Assembly (NCBI RefSeq): GCF_018614975.1
Contig: NZ_JAGGNR010000012.1
Coordinates: 310,001 to 374,000 of the forward strand
DNA length: 64,000 nucleotides
DNA from: Paenibacillus polymyxa
Lineage (GTDB): Bacteria > Bacillota > Bacilli > Paenibacillales > Paenibacillaceae
Direction: 5' to 3'
Shown here: piece by piece, positions 45,744 through 53,421 of the stretch
How positions within the stretch are numbered: position 1 is the stretch's first letter
How the letters are laid out: each line of letters begins with the position of its first letter
Position numbers and translations under genes: made by a program
Notes under the pieces: model-generated
The model's database searches: none
What the model was told of the DNA's origin: nothing
The model's input: only the letters and a program-made list of their open reading frames with translations

Positions 45744-47183
45744 ATGAACAAAAGGAAGAAAACACGGTGGCCCGTTTGGCTGGTTGGATTTATTGTATTT
45801 GCTGGCGGGATTCTAGGAATCAATCTAATGGTGCAAAATGTTCTAGCTGGAAACAACAGCGCTACAGAGTACGTTGAAGTGTCGCCCAGTGCATACCCAG
45901 GATTAAATATCGAAACAAGGACGAAGAATACGAAGCATTATATATTGTCGATTAGCAACGTCCTAACAAATAGCAAGGAGATTAATACTCCTATTCAGAC
46001 GTGGGTCAATGATCAGGAAAAGAAATTTTTAACCCAGGTTGAGACAGGTGCAAAAACGCTTCAAGGCGATCATCGTGCTGAATTGAATATTACAGTAGAT
46101 ACGAATAAAATTAATGACCATTTATATAGTTTAGTGTTCACTTCCTATCAAATCACCACAGGCGGTGCTAATGGACAATCGATAATAAAATCTTTTAATA
46201 TCGACACAGCTGAAAATAAAATTTTGAATTTATCCGATATCATGACTTATGACAAAGCAGCTGTTGACCATATTATGTCAATCGTGAAGGAAGAATTGAA
46301 GAAACAGAAAAACGTCCACTCTTATGTATTCGAAGTAGAACTTCAAAAATCTATAAAAAAACCATCTGAATGGAAATGGTCGATAGGTAACGGAGTCTTT
46401 ACTTTATATTTTAATAAATACGAGATCGCTGCTGGTGCAGCCGGAACGATCCAAGTGAACATTCCACTGAAATCTTTGCATTCCTACTTGAAAAAGGACA
46501 TCACTAAAAAATGGAATATCACTTATGGAAATAACGATGAGCCAGAAGGGAAGGGGCCAACTCAGCCTCCGCTTGATCCTAAAGGGAAATATGTGGCTCT
46601 TACCTTTGATGACGGGCCTCACCCAAAGGTGACACCTAGAGTTCTAAAGACTTTGAAGGAGTACAACGCGAAGGCTACTTTCTTCATGCTGGGCGTACAA
46701 GTAGAGTATTATCCTGATATGGCTAAAAAGGTTGCTGAGGCCGGCCATGAGATCGGCAATCACTCCAAGGGTCATCCGAATCTGGCGAATATGAGCCTGA
46801 GTGAGGTGCGCAAACAAATCATAGAATCATCGCACCGAATCGAAGATGCGACTGGAGAAAAACCAACCCTATTCCGTCCGCCTTATGGTGCTATGAATGA
46901 ATCAGTCAAAAAAATCACCAAAGAACAGAAAACACCCATTATTTTATGGTCTGTGGATTCGCTGGATTGGAAAAGCCGGAACGCCCAAGCTGTAAATAAA
47001 GAGGTTGCTAAAAACATCAGATCAGGTTCGATTGTACTTATGCATGATATTCACGCTTCTACAGCTGATGCGCTGCCCCAAATGCTTAAATCACTAAAAA
47101 AGCAAGGCTACCAATTCGTAACGGTTTCTCAGTTGTTGTCCTTGAATGAATCCACAGGAAATGGCCCTTATTATAATCAATAA
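45744..47183 (+). CDS. peptidoglycan deacetylase, PdaC/PdaV-like
   Basis: 479 residues. One N-terminal helix (11-30), a DUF4163/DUF3298-type domain (about 45-255, closing with FTLYFNKYEIAAGAAGTIQV), then a NodB/CE4 deacetylase (about 285-465). Catalytic set: TFDDGP (Asp 289/290), HSKGH (metal His 340 and 344), RPPYG, WSVDSLDW and LMHDIH. The family removes acetyl groups from cell wall sugars, giving lysozyme resistance. A/T-richer than rsiV. AAGGATG upstream; probably transcribed from the promoter before the oatA relic. Confidence 0.9.
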   Translation: MNKRKKTRWPVWLVGFIVFAGGILGINLMVQNVLAGNNSATEYVEVSPSAYPGLNIETRTKNTKHYILSISNVLTNSKEINTPIQTWVNDQEKKFLTQVETGAKTLQGDHRAELNITVDTNKINDHLYSLVFTSYQITTGGANGQSIIKSFNIDTAENKILNLSDIMTYDKAAVDHIMSIVKEELKKQKNVHSYVFEVELQKSIKKPSEWKWSIGNGVFTLYFNKYEIAAGAAGTIQVNIPLKSLHSYLKKDITKKWNITYGNNDEPEGKGPTQPPLDPKGKYVALTFDDGPHPKVTPRVLKTLKEYNAKATFFMLGVQVEYYPDMAKKVAEAGHEIGNHSKGHPNLANMSLSEVRKQIIESSHRIEDATGEKPTLFRPPYGAMNESVKKITKEQKTPIILWSVDSLDWKSRNAQAVNKEVAKNIRSGSIVLMHDIHASTADALPQMLKSLKKQGYQFVTVSQLLSLNESTGNGPYYNQ

Positions 47184-47197
47184 GTTCATCACACAAA

Positions 47198-47238
47198 AAG
47201 AGGTACAAACCTTCGTTTTTCTAAGGTTTGTACCTCTT
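47198..47238. terminator. terminator after the deacetylase gene
   Basis: AAGAGGTACAAACCTT (47198-47213) pairs perfectly with AAGGTTTGTACCTCTT (47223-47238). The better T-run is on the minus strand; on the plus strand it still closes the SigV-type locus. Confidence 0.7.
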
Positions 47239-47468
47239 CTATAAGAATGGATTTGCTTCTTATATTCAGATACGGATGTAAGAGAAGTAATTGTAGCTAA
47301 TTTCATGTAAAAATATGGTTTTAGTTGCGTTTTTATTGGTGTTAAGTAATTTTTGTTGCAGGATTATGGTTATTTTTACCGAATAATAGTTAGGCCCACC
47401 CTAGAGGGGGGGATAGAGATACTTAGTGATCGTAGCACTATACATAATAATGAGGGGATCAAGAAAAA

Positions 47469-47783
47469 ATGGAACTTGTAGAAATGACACAAAGTAAAAG
47501 TAAAAGTAAAAGTAAAAGTAAAAGTAACAGTAATGCAACTCAGAAGTTTAGAGTAAAGTGGATAAGAAAAGCGATAGTCCTATGGATTGCACTTTTAGTT
47601 ATCGGTTTGATCGCATTACAGTCCTCCGCTTTTGCATCATCTGCATCGGGTAACTCCATCACTTCAGTTCTTGATCGAAATGATTACTTGCTGGACGATG
47701 GTACACTCTGGTCTAAAGGTATTTCTCAATGGCAAACTGATCGTGATTTACTGATGAATACACCAATTCATCACTTCAATTGA
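47469..47783 (+). CDS. short membrane-anchored protein with (Ser-Lys) repeat
   Basis: 104 residues. Positions 8-17 are alternating Ser and Lys, encoded by six perfect AAAGTA units (47491-47526). A helix follows at about 37-54 with an ASSAS-like signal end, then NDYLLDDGTLWSKG, which resembles one RCC1-like repeat. It may be the truncated start of a longer surface protein. GAGGGG lies 11 bases upstream. Unit number could vary by slippage without breaking the frame. Confidence 0.5.
   Translation: MELVEMTQSKSKSKSKSKSNSNATQKFRVKWIRKAIVLWIALLVIGLIALQSSAFASSASGNSITSVLDRNDYLLDDGTLWSKGISQWQTDRDLLMNTPIHHFN
47491..47526 (+). repeat. hexanucleotide repeat (AAAGTA) x 6
   Basis: Six perfect tandem units in the 5' part of the gene at 47469. 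Being a multiple of three, changes alter only the length of the Ser-Lys stretch. Confidence 0.9.
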
Positions 47784-47806
47784 TTGCAAGTCACAGCACA
47801 AAAAAA

Positions 47807-47860
47807 GCCCGCTTTCCGTTACACTCCACGTGGGAGAATATCGGAAAACGGGCCATTTTT
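47807..47860. terminator. bidirectional terminator
   Basis: GCCCGCTTTCCG (47807-47818) with CGGAAAACGGGC (47842-47853), one mismatch, flanked by A-runs on the left and ATTTTT on the right. It ends the gene at 47469 and the minus-strand gene at 47885. Confidence 0.78.
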
Positions 47861-47884
47861 CATAATGTAGAAGAAATATAATAA

Positions 47885-48187
47885 CTACTCTACGCCATCC
47901 TTAAAGTGTTTGTTCCAGTGTTTATCGCCCTTGTGCAACAGATCTTCTACCGTTTTCTCAAGAGTCATCAACAGCTGTGCTCTGACATCAAGTACGGTTT
48001 CTCTGTACAAGCGTTCTTCCGATCCAACGATTTTATCGCCGTATAATGCCTGTGCAGCTACGTACTTCCGATGTTCCTCGACCAGAGTATCAATGGACTC
48101 TAATGCATGTTCCACAAAGTGGGAAATACTTTGATATTCTTTGGGCATTTGTTCTTTTAAAGCTTGAATTTTCGCAAGAGCTGGCAT
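47885..48187 (-). CDS. hypothetical helical protein
   Basis: 100 residues from ATG 48185-48187, with GAGG 8 bases upstream. Almost wholly helical, charged, with no membrane segment (FVEHALESIDTLVEEHRKYV; LLMTLEKTVEDLL). No family recognised. A perfect palindrome TGTAAATTTACA (48211-48222) lies in its control region. Monocistronic. Confidence 0.65.
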   Translation of the reverse strand: MPALAKIQALKEQMPKEYQSISHFVEHALESIDTLVEEHRKYVAAQALYGDKIVGSEERLYRETVLDVRAQLLMTLEKTVEDLLHKGDKHWNKHFKDGVE

Positions 48188-48538
48188 GCTCATCACCTCG
48201 TGTTTATGAATGTAAATTTACAATACACTATTTTCATAAAAATTGCATTAAAATCAGCTTAAATTTGGACAAATTTCGACTTTTTTTATTTTCGCAATCA
48301 AAAAAGTGCTTATCTATAATGTATGCCATTGCATTTGAATTGAGTCGTGTAAGTAATGGAATCCCTTTTGGATACGTTTGGTGACTCGTTATGCAATTTC
48401 TGTTATTCTAAGAGAAGATTTCAGCGGCCTTAATACATACGCCGTTATTTTGTTATGGCAAATTAAAAAAAAACTTAACTTTGCAACAATTTTATTGATG
48501 ATCACGTCTGTAAGGTTGCAGGGAGAGGGGGATCCTTT
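48188..48538. other. A/T-rich divergent control region
   Basis: About 350 bases between the helical protein and the second ECF sigma gene. It holds the palindrome TGTAAATTTACA (48211-48222) and the candidate ECF promoter at 48482-48508. No gene seen. Confidence 0.6.
48482..48508 (+). promoter_or_regulatory. candidate autoregulatory ECF promoter
   Basis: TGCAAC (48482-48487), 17 bases, CGTC (48505-48508). This fits the AAC...CGTC pattern of ECF factors and gives a start about 25 bases before the GTG of the sigma gene. The flanks differ from the three SigV-type sites. Confidence 0.55.
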
Positions 48539-49087
48539 GTGGTAGAGCCGGAACTCATCAGAGCCGCTCAATCGGGCGATCGCGACGCTCTAATTACCCT
48601 ATTGCGGGAGATTGAACAACATGTTTATCGGACCGCATATTACATTCTCAATAATGAACAGGACGCTTTGGATGCTGCTCAGGAAGCGTTGATCCGAATT
48701 TACACCAAAATAAATTCATACGAAGAAAAGGCCCAATTCAAAACATGGGTACAACGCATCGTCACGAACATCTGTATTGATAAATTCAGAAGAACCAAAC
48801 CGTCTGTCTCCATTGACGAACATGACATGGTTTTTCAGGATAATCAGGATGTGGAGTACGAGGTCATGTCTACATATGTGGCCCAAGACATTCAGGATGC
48901 AATCAACAAGCTTCCCGAGCATCATCGTACCGTTATTGTTCTAAGATATTTGCAGGACTTATCCTACAATGAAATTGCCGATTGTCTCGATCTTCCGTTG
49001 AATACGGTGAAATCTTATTTATTTAGAGCCAGACAGCAATTACAGAATCTACTACAGGAATATCAGAAAGGTGGTGTGACAGGATGA
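48539..49087 (+). CDS. ECF sigma factor
   Basis: 182 residues from GTG 48539 behind GGGAGAGGGGG. Region 2 (YILNNEQDALDAAQEALIRIYTKI; FKTWVQRIVTNICIDKFRR) and region 4 (LPEHHRTVIVLRYLQDLSYNEIADCLDLPLNTVKSYLFRARQQL). It lies in the SigW/SigY-like spread of ECF factors but cannot be assigned to one. Its stop overlaps the anti-sigma ATG by 4 bases. Confidence 0.92.
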   Translation: MVEPELIRAAQSGDRDALITLLREIEQHVYRTAYYILNNEQDALDAAQEALIRIYTKINSYEEKAQFKTWVQRIVTNICIDKFRRTKPSVSIDEHDMVFQDNQDVEYEVMSTYVAQDIQDAINKLPEHHRTVIVLRYLQDLSYNEIADCLDLPLNTVKSYLFRARQQLQNLLQEYQKGGVTG

Positions 49088-50361
49088 AATGCGAAGAGGT
49101 GGTGGAATGGATGCACCGCTATCTGGATCATGATCTGGGCGAGGCGGAAACCGCGCAGATGCTACAGCATGTGGCAAAGTGTCCGGAGTGCGCCGAGAAT
49201 TTTAGTTTACTCAGAGCTCTTTCCAGAGAACTGGAAGAATTACCGCAAGTAAGCCCGAAATTTAGTCTGGTTGATGCGATTATGCCACAGCTTGATGCCA
49301 TTGACGAAGCGCGTAAGGAACAAAGTAGCACCATACAGGAAATGAATCCTGTCCCCGCTGCATTTGAGAATTTACAACGTTCAAGTGAGCGGAAAACGAA
49401 GCAAAAATGGCTTAACTCGATGGCAGGACGCATGTCCATGGGTGCAGCTGCTGCGGCAGTTATATTGGGATTCGCCATCTGGGGAAATCCGCCTGAACAG
49501 ATTGAGAATGCCGATTCCATGCTGATGAGATCTGGAGCTTCTCAAGAGAGTGGCAATGTGGATGAGAATCCATTAAGCAAGAGTATTGAAAATTCTGATC
49601 CTGCCACTTCATCCCAATCAAGCAGCAACGATGTGTTTGTGGATCAATCGAATGTTTCACCAACTGAACCAGATAACCAAGGTGTAGAAACAATTCCTGA
49701 AGAGAATGGTGGAGATGAGGTACAGGAGCCTGAGGTTAAGTCAGATCCGACACCTCAACAACCGGCTACCGAATCATCGCCTGCTCGGAATAAAGGAACT
49801 CAGGATAATTCGTCTAAAACTCCTTCGACCGATAATCAGAAGAATCCGGATCAGAACCAAGATTCTGAGCAGAGAACTCAAGCATCAGGAGATGCTCCTG
49901 AATCTTCTGCAGATGGAGAAGAGAATGGAGTAACAGAAACAGAAAATGGAGATTCCTTCACTTCTCAGATGATCGTACCAAATACCAATGAAGATGCTCC
50001 GGTAGAAGGCAGTTCTTCTCCTGATTCCAGTGCAGGTGCAGATGCTTCTGGAGGAAACAAAGGATTCGCAGCAGGGCCGGATCAGGGAATGGCTACAACA
50101 GCAGCACCAAAAGAATGGAAATCCCCTGACGGCTCTTATGTAGTTATGCTTATTGGTGATCAAATCAGCATATACTCCAAACCTGTGAGCGAACCGGATG
50201 TTCTAAATTTGGTTGAACAACGCAGTATAGAGGGGACACTGAAGTCAGCGAGTTGGTCGAAGGATGGTACCCTATTTAATTACGAAACGGACAAGGATGG
50301 AACAACGGCGAAGAACTCGTTTAATGTACCTGCTGTTTCAGGTGGAGCTCCTGCGAAATAA
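49084..50361 (+). CDS. zinc-binding anti-sigma factor with long external stalk
   Basis: 425 residues. N-terminal ZAS zinc finger (CEEVVEWMHRYLDHDLGEA; HVAKCPEC), cytoplasmic part to about 115, one helix at about 118-135, then some 210 residues rich in Ser, Pro, Glu, Asp, Asn and Gln, and a C-terminal small domain (KEWKSPDGSYVVMLIGDQISIY; SASWSKDGTLFNYETD). The stalk could cross the cell wall to place the C-terminal domain outside. Overlaps the sigma gene by 4 bases. Confidence 0.88.
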   Translation: MKCEEVVEWMHRYLDHDLGEAETAQMLQHVAKCPECAENFSLLRALSRELEELPQVSPKFSLVDAIMPQLDAIDEARKEQSSTIQEMNPVPAAFENLQRSSERKTKQKWLNSMAGRMSMGAAAAAVILGFAIWGNPPEQIENADSMLMRSGASQESGNVDENPLSKSIENSDPATSSQSSSNDVFVDQSNVSPTEPDNQGVETIPEENGGDEVQEPEVKSDPTPQQPATESSPARNKGTQDNSSKTPSTDNQKNPDQNQDSEQRTQASGDAPESSADGEENGVTETENGDSFTSQMIVPNTNEDAPVEGSSSPDSSAGADASGGNKGFAAGPDQGMATTAAPKEWKSPDGSYVVMLIGDQISIYSKPVSEPDVLNLVEQRSIEGTLKSASWSKDGTLFNYETDKDGTTAKNSFNVPAVSGGAPAK

Positions 50362-50531
50362 TTAAAAATGGGGAGTGGGCTCCTCTAAAACGAAAGAACA
50401 TTCTCAGTATGACAAGCATATAGTGGAAGTAACAAAACGTCCTATCTCAGTTCAAACAACTGACGTCGTATGACCGCGCACCGGCTTTTTCTAGAACTGC
50501 TGGTGTCCGCGTTTATATAGATGTAGGACAG

Positions 50532-50568
50532 GGGACCTTCATCCGTAACTGGATGTAAGGTCCCTTTG
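50532..50568 (+). terminator. terminator before holA
   Basis: GGGACCTTCATCC (50532-50544) pairs with GGATGTAAGGTCCC (50551-50564) with one mismatch, followed by TTTGTTG. It closes the accessory stretch. Confidence 0.68.
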
Positions 50569-50618
50569 TTGTCTTGCGCTTTTTCTGGTAGGATAAGAGG
50601 GATAAGGAGGCGCCGTGA

Positions 50619-51635
50619 ATGGATGTAAAAAGTGCAACAAAGGCAATACGTAATGGAGAAACGGCACCGATCTATGTGCTGTACGGAACGGAGAAGTACC
50701 AGATACAGCAATTTACGGATATGTTAAAAAAACAGGTTATTGAAGAAGAACATCGTGATTTTGCGATTATTCCATATGATTTGTCTGAAACGGCTGTGGA
50801 GGTCGTTATTGAAGAAGCAGAGACCGTACCTTTTCTGGTTCCGCGCAAATTAATTATTGTAAGGGACGCGAGCCTGTTCACCGCAGGCAAAGAATCCAAG
50901 ATTGAACATCAGGTTGATCGTCTGCTTACATATATGGAAAATCCGGCAGATTACAGTACGATTGTTTTTTTGGCTCAAGGGGATAAGCTGGATGAGCGTA
51001 AGAAACTGGTGAAGGCTGTCAAGAAAAAGGCAGTCGTTCTTGCTTTTGCTCCACTCAGTGGAGAAGAGTTATTGAATTGGATAGTGAAACTTGCGAAGCA
51101 GCGGGATGTTTCCTTGGAGACGGGAGCGGCGGAAACGTTGATCAGCTATGCAGGAACAGGTCTTCAGACCCTGTCTGCTGAAGTAGACAAGTTATGTTTG
51201 TTTGCGGGTAATGGGGGGACAATCAAGCGTGCTGATATCGAGTCACTGGTTGCCCGTAGTACAGAGCAGAATGTATTTTCTTTGGTGGAAGAACTCGCTA
51301 ATTTGCGACTGGAGAAAGCGTTGGCTCTTTTCTATGAGTTGCTGAAGCAGCGGGAAGAACCGATTAAAATTGTCGCTTTAATCGCACGCCAGTTTCGGAT
51401 CATGATCCAGGTGAAAGAGTTGGGGCAACAAAGTTACTCCCAGCAGCAGATTGCCAGTCAGCTTGGTCTGCATCCGTATGCTGTTAAGATTGCGGGTGAA
51501 CAAGCCCGTAAATTTCAGCCGGATCGTCTGAGAATGATCCTGAGTCACCTCAGTGAACTGGATTACCAAATGAAAACAGGGGCTGTGGATAAAGTGCTTG
51601 GCCTGGAGCTGTTCTTATTAAGACTTGGTGCGTGA
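50619..51635 (+). CDS. holA: DNA polymerase III delta subunit
   Basis: 338 residues. N-terminal region APIYVLYGTEKYQIQQFTDML, AAA+-like core without a working Walker A, and the C-terminal helical domain (REEPIKIVALIARQFRIMIQV; LSELDYQMKTGAVDKVLGLELFLLRL). It opens the beta clamp in the clamp loader. Resumes the conserved order comEC ... holA-rpsT. Confidence 0.93.
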   Translation: MDVKSATKAIRNGETAPIYVLYGTEKYQIQQFTDMLKKQVIEEEHRDFAIIPYDLSETAVEVVIEEAETVPFLVPRKLIIVRDASLFTAGKESKIEHQVDRLLTYMENPADYSTIVFLAQGDKLDERKKLVKAVKKKAVVLAFAPLSGEELLNWIVKLAKQRDVSLETGAAETLISYAGTGLQTLSAEVDKLCLFAGNGGTIKRADIESLVARSTEQNVFSLVEELANLRLEKALALFYELLKQREEPIKIVALIARQFRIMIQVKELGQQSYSQQQIASQLGLHPYAVKIAGEQARKFQPDRLRMILSHLSELDYQMKTGAVDKVLGLELFLLRLGA

Positions 51636-51680
51636 AGTGATACGTAAACCTGATAGAATAATAGTATGAGTAACAAAACA

Positions 51681-51729
51681 AAGCGACCTTTGCTCCATGA
51701 TGGTTAAATCATTGGAATGAAGGTCGCTT
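51681..51729. terminator. long hairpin after holA
   Basis: AAGCGACCTT (51681-51690) with AAGGTCGCTT (51720-51729) and further pairing inside (TCCA/TGGA). T-run is weak; it lies between convergent holA and rpsT. Confidence 0.65.
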
Positions 51730-51763
51730 TGTCTGTGTCTTATACTTATCGAATCAGATACTA

Positions 51764-51798
51764 AAAAATCCTGAAAGCCTATGCTGTTCAGGATTTTT
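51764..51798. terminator. terminator of rpsT
   Basis: AAAAATCCTGAA (51764-51775) pairs perfectly with TTCAGGATTTTT (51787-51798). On the minus strand it ends in a T-run, 26 bases past rpsT. Confidence 0.8.
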
Positions 51799-51824
51799 CC
51801 ATTGGATCGTATAAGTAACGCTTC

Positions 51825-52097
51825 TTACGCTTGTGCGGAAAGAGCGTTCAGTTTTTTCGCCAAGCGAGACTTTTTGCGTGCTGCAGCATTTTTATGAACC
51901 AGACCTTTAGTTACAGCCTTGTCCAGCTTTTTGGAAGCAGCTTGAATCGCAGCTTTTGCAGTATCAACTTCGTTACTTACCAGAGCAGCATCAGCAGCTT
52001 TAACAGCTGTACGGAGTGCAGACTTCTGGGAAGCGTTGAGTGCGCGGCGCTTGTCGCTCGTTTTTACGCGTTTAACAGCGGATTTGATGTTTGGCAT
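51825..52097 (-). CDS. rpsT: 30S ribosomal protein S20
   Basis: 90 residues from ATG 52095-52097, with AGGAGGTG upstream. Typical S20: [47 protein letters not shown]. Binds 16S rRNA early in 30S assembly. Convergent with holA, divergent from gpr, as in other Bacillales. Confidence 0.97.
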   Translation of the reverse strand: MPNIKSAVKRVKTSDKRRALNASQKSALRTAVKAADAALVSNEVDTAKAAIQAASKKLDKAVTKGLVHKNAAARKKSRLAKKLNALSAQA

Positions 52098-52272
52098 TAC
52101 ATTCACCTCCTGTAAGGCATTTGCATGAATACAAACGTTTCACAACTTAAAATATTCTATCACGCTAGCATGTAAAATGCAACAGATATTCCTACGATGT
52201 TCGACATGCTGTATAAAGAAACCCTTTTTCCCACACAATATGCTCAAATGCGGTAAGGGAGGCAGGGACAGA

Positions 52273-53274
52273 ATGACACTGGATTTGCAAAACTATACAG
52301 TTCGTACCGATTTGGCGATCGACTCCAAGGAAATGGCGCAAGGTGGACAGAAACAGACGATTCCCGGACTACGGGAAGATGTAGAGAAAAAAGAGGGCAT
52401 TACGATTACACGTATTGATGTTCTCAATGAAGAAGCAGCCAAGGCCATTGGACGGGTGAAAGGTCACTATGTCACCTTGGAAGTACCTTCACTACGGAAT
52501 GGTGATACCGAGTTACAGGAGCGAGTTGCCGCCGAGTTCACACGTGAGATGGAAGATTTTATGGTTAAGGCCGGAATCAACAAAACATCCAAGGTCTTGA
52601 TTGTTGGCCTGGGCAACTTAAATGTCACCCCGGATTCACTCGGTCCACTTGTTGTGGAAAATCTGATGGTGACCCGTCAGTATTTCGAATTGGTGCCAGA
52701 TCAGGTTGCGCCAGGGTATCGGGAAGTCAGCGCGATTGCTCCCGGCGTGTTAGGTACAACGGGCATTGAATCCAGTGACATCGTACAGGGGATTGTAGAT
52801 CGTACCAAGCCGGATGCCATTATTGCGATTGATGCGCTGGCCTCCCGTTCCTTGGAACGTGTAAATACAACGATTCAGGTAGCGGACATTGGTATTCACC
52901 CGGGTTCCGGTATTGGAAACAAACGGCGCGGCCTGACTCGTGAGATATTAGGTGTGCCTTGCATCGCCATCGGAGTACCAACCGTATGTTATGCGTCCAC
53001 CATTGTGAATAATGTGATTGAGATGATGCGCTCACACTTTCGCCAGGAAACGGATCAGACCAAACAGATCATGGGTATGCTGGACGACATCGGTGAGCAA
53101 GAACGCTTGAGTCTGGTGAAAGAGGTGCTGGAGCCATTGGGTCATGACCTCATTGTTACCCCAAAGGAAATCGATGAGTTTATTGAGGGAATTGCCAATG
53201 TTATCGCTACAGGACTTAACGCCGCACTCCATGATGCAGTGAATCCGGATAACGTAGCTGCTTATACACACTAA
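52273..53274 (+). CDS. gpr: germination protease GPR
   Basis: 333 residues from ATG 52273 (GGGAGGCAGG upstream). A25 family; YTVRTDLAIDSKE near the N-terminus resembles the zymogen processing region, and VGLGNLNVTPDSLGP, IVDRTKPDAIIAIDALASRS and HPGSGIGNKRRGLT are family segments. It degrades small acid-soluble spore proteins in the first minutes of germination. Followed by spoIIP. Confidence 0.94.
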   Translation: MTLDLQNYTVRTDLAIDSKEMAQGGQKQTIPGLREDVEKKEGITITRIDVLNEEAAKAIGRVKGHYVTLEVPSLRNGDTELQERVAAEFTREMEDFMVKAGINKTSKVLIVGLGNLNVTPDSLGPLVVENLMVTRQYFELVPDQVAPGYREVSAIAPGVLGTTGIESSDIVQGIVDRTKPDAIIAIDALASRSLERVNTTIQVADIGIHPGSGIGNKRRGLTREILGVPCIAIGVPTVCYASTIVNNVIEMMRSHFRQETDQTKQIMGMLDDIGEQERLSLVKEVLEPLGHDLIVTPKEIDEFIEGIANVIATGLNAALHDAVNPDNVAAYTH

Positions 53275-53293
53275 AACCTAAACTGAGCTCAGC

Positions 53294-53327
53294 AGAAGGT
53301 CCGAATCTATCGGACTTTCTTTTTTTT
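53294..53327 (+). terminator. terminator of gpr
   Basis: AGAAGGTCCGA (53294-53304) with TCGGACTTTCT (53310-53320), one mismatch, then seven T residues. Confidence 0.82.
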
Positions 53328-53421
53328 ATTCCTGGAATCTTTCATCTTCCTGTTCTATCAATTCTTGCAGGCTCATAGAGTTGAAGTATAAGAGTTGTCC
53401 AGCAGGGAAGGAGACAGCAGA

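Noticed and set aside
47491..47526. Tandem repeats as a possible CRISPR array
   Set aside because: Units are 6 bases with no spacers; a plain microsatellite in a coding frame.
50472..50512. Imperfect GC-rich stem (GCGCACCGGC / GCTGGTGTCCGC) before holA
   Set aside because: Pairing has gaps and no T-run; too weak to call beside the clear hairpin at 50532-50568.
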